A stretch of 64,000 nucleotides of DNA. Source: Nageia nagi. Its lineage: Eukaryota; Pinophyta. The translations under genes and the position numbers were made by a program. The notes beneath the pieces are model-generated. The model did no database searches, was not told the origin of the DNA, and was given only the letters and a program-made list of their open reading frames with translations. This document shows, piece after piece, positions 57,502-64,000 of the stretch; positions within the stretch are counted from its first letter, which is position 1; every line of letters begins with the position of its first letter. The stretch is from the NCBI GenBank assembly GCA_050084985.1, contig JBITNC010000002.1, positions 27,900,001 through 27,964,000 on the forward strand, read 5' to 3'.

Positions 57502-58441
57502 TTTGCTACATAAGAATGTGAAAAATAATAAGCATGTGGTTCAATAAATAACATTATATGTTAAGTTTTAACCAAGTAAGTAATACATGTTACATTTAAC
57601 TAACTAAGATATGCTTGATTCGATTCACTAGTGCAAATGTTTTACAACTCAAATAATAACCCATGTACCCAAATACATTTCTCATCTCAAGAATCGTAGA
57701 TGTAGAGTGACATTATTGAGGTTTGTTTTCTTATCTAAAATTAGGCCTTCACTAGATGCTTGCACAAGAGGAGCCCAAGTACTACCAATCCTCAACCAAT
57801 TTGCTTTAGTTAGTATTATACTTTCTCATAAGGAGAAGTAATTACTATTTTTCAAGTTCATGATGTTTATTGGATCAACCAAATTATTAATCTTGATTAG
57901 GTTTCAAGTTGTCTTCCTAGGTTATCATAATAATCCTTGAATGGATGTGCAAACATGTGGTATTGCTACACACATGCCTGTCCACCTATTAGTAGTTATG
58001 TCTAGAATAATAGAGGATTTTGGGGCAATTGAGAAGTATGAACTTTTCACCATTTGGATCATCGAACTTAAAGGCTCTAGTCTACCTATCCTCACCTCAT
58101 GGCTCCCCAAACAAGTCATATTGTGGAATGTACATGTGGATGTGTTCATTTTAAAGGGTTGTTCATTTCAATGTTTGCATTTTTGTTTGCATAATCAAAT
58201 AAATAAAAAATGCTAAACATAAAGTAAAGAGCATAAATAAAACATCATCTATTCATAACTTGGAACCTAAGAGTCTAATGGGTTTTGTTTATAGGTCCAT
58301 AAATTTGCACAAGTTAACTTTGCATGAAAAAATACTTAAGCATAAGCATGCATTAATTCCATAATTTTCATAAGTTAACTTTGTATAAAGGACAAATGCT
58401 TAATAAGTAGGAAGCATGCATCTTAAGGATTTTAAGTCATA

Positions 58442-58600
58442 TGCATCATTAACTTAAAAAAAATTTAAGTCCTAAGCATGTATCATTAACTTAAAAATTT
58501 AAGTCCTAAACATGCATAATTAATTTAAAAAAATTAAGTCCTAAGCATGCATTATTAACTTAAAAAAATTAATTTCTAAGCATGCATCATTAACTTAAGC
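58442..58600. repeat. Tandem repeat, about 41-bp unit
   Basis: Four diverged copies share ATTAACTTAAAAAAA, AATTAAGTCCTAAGCATGCAT. The element reads similarly in the flanking 58320-58440. Confidence 0.75.
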
Positions 58601-59164
58601 AATAGACATATCATGTTTGCATAAGGATCTAAAATTTTAAGTAAAGACTTTCAAAAAAATTCCCCTTTTTTACTTAAAAATGATCCCTTCAATAAATGTT
58701 TAGAAAAAAATTTAATGAAAAGTTTGCCACTCTTGCTTAAAAAATTTATCCAAGGCAAAAAAAAATTAGTTCTAGGTAAAAATTTGCCTCTAAGAGTTAC
58801 CAAAAAAAAAATGAAAGATTACTTTTGCTATCTTAGGCATAAAATCTCTAGGCCTAAAAAGAAAGCCTTATGCTTAAAACAATCTCCATTTAATGCTTCC
58901 ATTTTAAACAAATAATCATCATTTAAACTTCATTAAATGGAAAAGGAATTCATGCACTTAAAGGAATGGAATTTAATATATTTTTGAAGTTAAAGCTTAC
59001 TCAAACTCAAAAACTTTTACTTTAAGTACTAAATTTAATGTGGAAAATGATGGTCTAACAAGAACTTTGTTTTCAAGTAAAAAAAAAAATCCTTTAATGG
59101 AAAAGATGGAGGGTTACTAAGCCATTCATAAAAAATATTTACAAATTTAAAAAAAAAAGCTAGG

Positions 59165-59264
59165 AGAGAGCTATGTAGGTGGGAGACTCCTCTTCAGAAG
59201 GCACGAGAGGAGAGCAACCAAGGAGGAGTAGCTAGGCTATGTGAGGAGAGAGAAGAGAGAAGAG

Positions 59265-59312
<48 letters not shown>

Positions 59313-59405
59313 TATGTAGGTGGGAGGCTTCTCTTTAGAAGGTGCAAAAGGAGAGCAACCAAGGAGGAATAGCTAGGCTACATGAGGAGAGAGAGAGGAG
59401 AGAGC
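59165..59405. repeat. Duplicated 100-bp block around a GA microsatellite
   Basis: CTATGTAGGTGGGAG, GAGAGCAACCAAGGAGGA and TAGCTAGGCTA recur in the same order 141 bases apart. A GA repeat of about 60 bases lies between and within the copies. Confidence 0.8.
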
Positions 59406-59896
59406 CCACCTGACTTGACTTCCTCAATTTTGCATAGCTCCTCTCTTCTTTTAGAGAAATACAAAAAAAAAAAGAAGGAATGTGAAGAGGACTACTAGGA
59501 GGAGGGTCACGTGAGGGAAACTAGTTTATCCTTCAACTTGGAATGCAACAAGTTGTCTGAGAGGTTCATGGAAGGTGCACAAGGTGAAAGACCGACTGAA
59601 GGAACACCCGATCAAGAGAAATGGAGGGTTGAGAGGAGGCCAACATCCTCAAGTTGTAAGGAATTCAAACAGATGAGGGTTTGGGGTTCAACTAGATTCA
59701 CCAGAGTTGGCCAAACAAAGACATTGATAGATTAAAAATTCAATAGATTTTGTATTTTAGAAAAAAAAATACTTTCTTATATGTATATTCCCCCTTTTTT
59801 TCCTATATATATATATATATATATATAAAAAAAAAACTTTCTATATTGCAATTTGTACATTAACCCCCCCTTATTTTCATTAAGATTAGGGCTTTT

Positions 59897-59978
59897 ATGT
59901 GTGTGTATGTGTGTGTGTATGTGTGTGTGTGTGTGTATGTGTGTGTGTGTGTGTGTAGTGTGTGTGTGTGTGTGTATA

Positions 59979-60016
<38 letters not shown>

Positions 60017-60033
60017 GTGTGTGTGTGTGTGTA

Positions 60034-60071
<38 letters not shown>

Positions 60072-60090
60072 GTGTGTGTATGTATGTATG
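59897..60090. repeat. GT microsatellite, about 190 bp
   Basis: A nearly pure TG/GT tract with occasional TATG and TAG interruptions. The two open frames across it (Cys/Val and His/Thr) are products of the repeat. Confidence 0.95.
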
Positions 60091-60536
60091 TATTTTTCTT
60101 CACAAAGATAGTAAAAAAAATTACATTATCTTTTCTTAAGATATTATTTCTTAAAAAAAAGAGTATCTATATACATAAATTTGTATTCAAACCTTTCAAA
60201 AGAAAAAAATTCAACCCATATATATATAAAATTAGAGAAATGTAACAGCAATTTTAACTTGTAACTAACAATAGGAAGTATTAGTATAAGTGAACAAAAT
60301 TGCTTCACAATATATCCATCCTTTAAAGAAATTTTGTCACATATATAAGAAATGACTAACATAATACAAAATATGTTAGTAACATTAGTGAAATATGCCA
60401 TAAGAAAAACAAATGAAGGAGAATGTATGTAGGAAGTTATACCTTATCTTGAATTTTACCTTAATAATGAAATGAAGAGATGAACACCAAGAAAAAGAGC
60501 TTCCACACCAAGGATGTGAAGATGAGCCTCCAAGGA

Positions 60537-60548
60537 GCTCTAATACCA
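60537..60548 (-). other. E8 primer binding site
   Basis: Minus-strand TGGTATTAGAGC lies two bases inside the 5' LTR. It differs by one C-to-T change from TGGTATCAGAGC, the initiator methionine tRNA type. Confidence 0.88.
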
Positions 60549-60550
60549 AA

Positions 60551-61048
60551 TTAAAGATAAGAACTATAACATAAGCAACTCTAAACTCCCAAAAGCACAT
60601 GTAAGCTCACAAATCACATCTAAATAACTCACAAACCAATCTCACAAAGATAACTCAAGATGTAAGTGGTTCCTCTAACTAGGAGTACATCCACTAACTA
60701 GATCAAACTTCATTCACAATATGAACTCTTACAATCTTTCTAACCTCAACTCCTAAACACTATCCACTAGCATAACTTTACTCCACAAATTGGTATTTAA
60801 TAAAAAGAGGTAGCCTTCTATTTATAGGCCAAAATTCCTCTTTGGATCACCTTTTTAACCAATGTATAAAAGCATGACATGCACATCCTTTTACCCAAGG
60901 GACATGCCCATGACATGGAGTGTAACACAAGTTACATTATCATATTCACTTAAATTCTTAAGGTATCAAATGATACCCTTAAGTATTAGTGAACTTACAT
61001 AAAAGATTATTACAAAACCTTTACAATAATGCATTATACATTCCAACA
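60551..61048 (-). repeat. E8 5' LTR (right copy)
   Basis: 498 bases, homologous to 52414-52911 and followed by AGTTG. Confidence 0.96.
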
Positions 61049-61750
61049 AGTTGAAGTTTTTTGTCTAACTATAAGATCTATTCTATCACCTCCTCTAAAT
61101 ATAGATTTAATATATAGCAAGTCCATATTAAGTTTTTTTATAAGTCTATCTTTAGCCCAAAATATTGTATATTCAAGTTATTCTTATTCCTTACTAATTT
61201 CTTTTTTGATGCCTTTAAATTCACTTTCCTTTGAATCCCATATTATTCTTTAATTAGTCTGTATCACTTTTAGGCAATTTTGAAGTCCTTTAATTACTTT
61301 TAGCAATTTTGTAGTTCCAAAACTCTACCTCTTCAATTGATCTTTCTCCTTCCTAAGGTATCAATCTTCACTTTGATACAACTTAATGTACTATATATTC
61401 AATGGTGGGCTTCTTTATTAGGTTTTATCCCTTTATGCATAAGCACAATATTGTAAAGAGGATAAGGTCTAATTTTTCCTTAGTTCACAAGTTTGTACCA
61501 CCCCATGAAGATGCAAAAATAGCCATATAAATTTCACATTAGTCTAACCCTAAATGATGCTATGACTAAACACAATGATAAAGTCTCATTTTCATTTCTA
61601 TGTTCCATGTCAAAGTTCCAAACACAATAAATAGATTTATGGAGCAGATAAGTATAGTGTGGTAAAATAAAAATTCATATATTTCTTATAATCAAATTTA
61701 TTATAAATATATGTCTCTATGAAGAGCTTACTTTTCAACCTTCTCTTATA

Positions 61751-61790
<40 letters not shown>

Positions 61791-62791
61791 TATATGTCAT
61801 ACTTATATCCTCCTTCATTCTATCCATGCTCCTTATTAGAATAGTTGTAAGAACTATCTTTAACATTAAATATTGGCTAATTTTAAATTTAAATGCATCA
61901 TCTTCCTTCACTAAGGTATTCTCAAACCATACAAAGAGTGTTATATGTCTCCTTTTGAGATTCATTTTAAATATATCATACATGTACTTACACCAAATAC
62001 TACCTTCATCAGTTTGATGTTTTCTTACTCGATATGAACTATTCTTTATCCTAATTGCATACACTTTATATCATATTATCCTCTTTTGGTTAATGTATCT
62101 TCTTCATTATCTTTTATCTATGAATTCCTCTCCAACTCTCATCTAACCATCCCTTTCAAATGAGGCATCTGCATATTTTTTATAGAAAATCTAGGAGAAT
62201 TTACTAAAATAGTCATACATGGCTACCCATACTACTTCCATCACACCTAGTCCTATGTTCACTTACCTCTTGGAAACTCGTACATGAGATTGGTCCCATG
62301 ATTCCTTAACCTCTCAACTATTGACACATGCAAGTTGCAAGTTGACATTTCTTAAATGAGCATGGTGCACATGTTGCTAACATGTTATGTGATTCACTTT
62401 TATATCTATGTTTTAACTAGTATCACCTATATTTTCATCATCAATTAGTAACTACATATTTTGTATCGTTACCCCATCATCAAATATGAAAATCACATAC
62501 TTGGCTTTGTTTCTATTCATATGTTCTCCTTTATTAACCCACATCAACTTTGCATGCACTCAATTCATTGAATATAAACTACTCATATGTTAGAAAAATC
62601 TTAACCTTTTTCGCATTTGTATCCTTAGTGATCTTGACATTAGGTCTTCCCATACTTAACTTGTTGAGAGAAAATTATCATCGTTGATCTATTGTTTGTT
62701 CTTCAGATATGAAACATCCAACCTTCTATTCTTTGCAATTATGTATCTCCAAACCCATATTATATATTTCTGTGTCTAAAGTGATGAACAT
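61049..62791. other. E10 continuation and unassigned DNA
   Basis: This should hold the 5' part of the E10 gypsy remnant on the minus strand, since 51470-52413 stops at the E8 site. I could not recognise gag wording. A 109-codon minus-strand frame (61735-62064) begins with charged sequence and ends in an AT microsatellite (about 61750-61790); it matches nothing I know. Confidence 0.4.
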
Positions 62792-62908
62792 TGTTAACAC
62801 ATAAAAATGATTTTATGTTTTTAAATCAATAAATTAATGAAATATGCTTGGCTTAACTATATGTCTTGAATGGATAAAAGTGATAATATCAATGTTTGGC
62901 TTGAATAG

Positions 62909-63013
62909 GAGTATTGCATGGGTTATTTTGAGTATTGCATAAATTGTCTTGAATATTGCATGGTATATCTTGAGTATTGCGTGAATTATCTTGTTTATTG
63001 ATGTATTTAGCTT
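62909..63013 (+). repeat. Tandem repeat in the E9 LTR, five 21-bp units
   Basis: Consecutive units of exactly 21 bases follow the pattern GAGTATTGCATRRRTTATCTT; the last is the most diverged (GTTTATTGATG...). The array sits about 65 bases upstream of the TATA-like box, where LTR enhancers usually lie. Confidence 0.88.
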
Positions 63014-63078
63014 AAATCTTGTGAAATAACCTTATTTATGTGGATGCACGCCGACCTATGGGCGGTATTACCTATATC

Positions 63079-63090
63079 TATATAAATAAG
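63079..63090 (+). promoter_or_regulatory. TATA-like box of the E9 LTR
   Basis: TATATAAATAAG follows CCTATATC. It is the best TATA match in the LTR and lies upstream of a region with normal CpG content, which would place the transcript start near 63110-63120. Confidence 0.6.
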
Positions 63091-63670
63091 GGATCTAATA
63101 GTAAGTCCACAATAACAAGGATACACATGATCCCGCGTATGGTCTTGTAAGTGGCTACCCCCTAAGGTATCTCTTGGTACCGCCTACAAGGCTGTGGTTT
63201 GTGTGCTTCCTTGCGCGAGCTATCCTGACATCTGCGATCAATTCTGATATTATACTGCTATCTGAGATATTCTATACTGAATAACTGGACCTAACTGAGA
63301 GGTCAAAGCTATCAAGATAAGGCCGCCGGCGCTCCTTTGTGAACGGAAGAACACCGCCGGTGCTCTTATACAACTGAAACAGACCGCCCGCGGTCCTCTT
63401 GTTACATCCTTGCAGGTCACGACGTTGTGGAAAAGGCAGCTTATCATCACTACATCGCCAATCTCAGCATCTTTCGTTGTCAGGTATGTTCCGTGAGGTT
63501 AGTACATAAATCACAGTCTTGTTTGTTACATTTACACTTCTGAATTGTTATATGTTGTTTATTGTTATCTAGAATAAATTGCTACCCGTAGCTAGAATAC
63601 AGATAATATTGAGTTTGTAGATAGTCACCTATTTACTTATTTGCACTCTCAATTTTTATTTGTAAACATT

Positions 63671-63684
63671 TGGTGAACCCGACG
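63671..63684 (+). other. E9 primer binding site
   Basis: TGGTGAACCCGACG two bases after the LTR end. Its first nine bases equal the E5 site. Confidence 0.8.
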
Positions 63685-63759
63685 TGAACTACACATCATT
63701 ACACTAAAACCCTAAAGGTCTTAGTTCAGATTAACATCTATTTTGTGAGTGTCTTAGTT

Positions 63760-64000
63760 ATGGAACAGCTCCAGTTATTCTTGCGTAGTCTTTCAAAAGG
63801 GGATTTGGATAAATTATTGGTAGAAATTAGACATGATGGTCCGGAGGGATCCAGAGGAATGCAACATAGCACTGAGGGTGATAATAGTAATGTTCAGGCC
63901 ACAATGGAAGGTATGCAGAGGCAGATAGATAGATTGACAAGGAGATCAGCTCTGCCTAACGAGTCTTTCGAATTCGGTAGTCCTTTATGTGATGTCATTC
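63760..64000 (+). CDS. E9 gag, N-terminus (runs off the window)
   Basis: An ATG at 63760 opens 80 codons without a stop to the window end: MEQLQLFLRSLSKGDLDKLL, then acidic Gly/Ser-rich sequence, MEGMQRQIDRLTRRSALPNE and SFEFGSPLCDVI. A short coiled-coil N-terminus followed by F..SPL...I just before the capsid is the arrangement of Tat-type gypsy gag, where the next segment is usually LP.KFK.P. This is the only coding start in the window that follows an LTR and primer site without a stop, so the element may be comparatively young. Intactness beyond position 64000 cannot be judged. Confidence 0.7.
   Translation, partial: MEQLQLFLRSLSKGDLDKLLVEIRHDGPEGSRGMQHSTEGDNSNVQATMEGMQRQIDRLTRRSALPNESFEFGSPLCDVI

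Larger units (their letters stand above)
57502..60536 (-). other. E8 leader with tandem and simple repeats
   Basis: About 3 kb separates the primer site from gag, long for a copia element. It includes four units of a roughly 41-base CATTAACTTAAAAAAATTAAG/CCTAAGCATG repeat (58442-58600) and a duplicated block of about 100 bases (59165-59265 and 59305-59405) split by GA repeats. It also holds a TA run (59804-59826) and a long GT tract with TA/GTAT interruptions (59897-60090). Short open frames here, such as 57925-58149 minus, cannot be assigned. Part of the leader may itself be inserted DNA. Confidence 0.6.
52414..61048 (-). mobile_element. E8: Ty1/copia LTR retrotransposon, full length but broken
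   Basis: Two LTRs of exactly 498 bases (52414-52911 and 60551-61048) are flanked by AGTTG at 52409-52413 and 61049-61053. The minus strand has a primer site (60537-60548), a leader of about 3 kb, then gag, protease, integrase, RT and RNase H in copia order. The purine tract at 52912-52922 completes it. Stops and frameshifts in each domain make it inactive. It inserted into the older E10 gypsy remnant. Confidence 0.96.
62792..63668 (+). repeat. E9 5' LTR
   Basis: It begins TGTTAACAC and ends TGTAAACA, two bases before a primer binding site. A TATA-like element lies at 63079-63090. The U3 part contains five 21-base repeats (62909-63013) and the downstream part three CpG-rich repeats (about 63323-63398). 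The second LTR is outside the window, so the left limit rests only on the TG...CA ends and length. Confidence 0.75.

Noticed and set aside
57925-58216. Overlapping ORFs on both strands in the E8 leader
   Set aside because: Neither shows a recognisable domain; similar length and composition on the two strands suggest chance openness.
59511-59735. 74-codon plus-strand ORF with a charged composition
   Set aside because: Sits in repeat-derived leader sequence of a minus-strand element; no supporting feature.
59777-60245. Cys/Val-rich and His/Thr-rich ORFs on both strands
   Set aside because: Direct translation of the GT microsatellite.
1-64000. Bacterial-type operon, phage defence or plasmid system
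   Set aside because: No such genes, ribosome binding sites or operon spacing; all recognisable proteins are plant retroelement or plant nuclear families.

Overview
The window reads as nuclear DNA of a large-genome seed plant. It is strongly AT-rich, its coding remnants are plant Ty3/gypsy and Ty1/copia LTR retrotransposons, and it holds a plant organellar-type PPR pseudogene and a plant mobile domain (PMD) pseudogene. The PPR wording and the depth of nesting suggest a gymnosperm, but that is inference. I found no intact host gene, rRNA, tRNA or CRISPR array. Nearly every protein-coding stretch is broken by stops and frameshifts.

Layout. Positions 1-3600 are AT-rich DNA with one CpG-rich island (1255-1500) and a 91-bp tandem repeat (3274-3549). 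Positions 3.6-25.5 kb are a decayed Tat/Athila-like gypsy element on the minus strand (here E3). It is split by a plus-strand gypsy element (E2, 4982-21552). E2 is itself split by an unidentified 10.8-kb insertion (7966-18797) that contains a well-bounded minus-strand gypsy element (E1, 8728-15021, TSD AATTT) and a short LTR-pair element (15321-17092). E3 also appears to hold a small LTR-bearing insertion with an unrecognised ORF (E4, about 22979-24359).

Positions 25.5-48.3 kb are one ancient PPR gene cut into three pieces (25549-26136, 35528-36323, 47660-48260) by two LTR elements. E5 (26137-35522, TSD CAAAC) is a Tat-like gag element carrying an antisense PMD gene. E6 (36324-47654) is a gag-only element, itself split by the chromovirus E7 (38318-43971, TSD AAGAC). 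The PPR reading frame resumes across both insertion points once the target-site duplication is counted once.

Positions 48.6-62.8 kb hold a copia gag fragment, a DUF4283/zinc-knuckle fragment and a decayed gypsy gag-protease. The last is interrupted by a complete-length but pseudogenised copia element (E8, 52414-61048, two 498-bp LTRs, TSD AGTTG). From 62792 a better preserved LTR element (E9) begins: LTR, TATA box, primer binding site and an open gag frame that runs off the window end.

The genes do not form a working pathway. The biology on view is sequential transposition, capture or hosting of a PMD gene by a retroelement, and decay dominated by changes that look like cytosine deamination.
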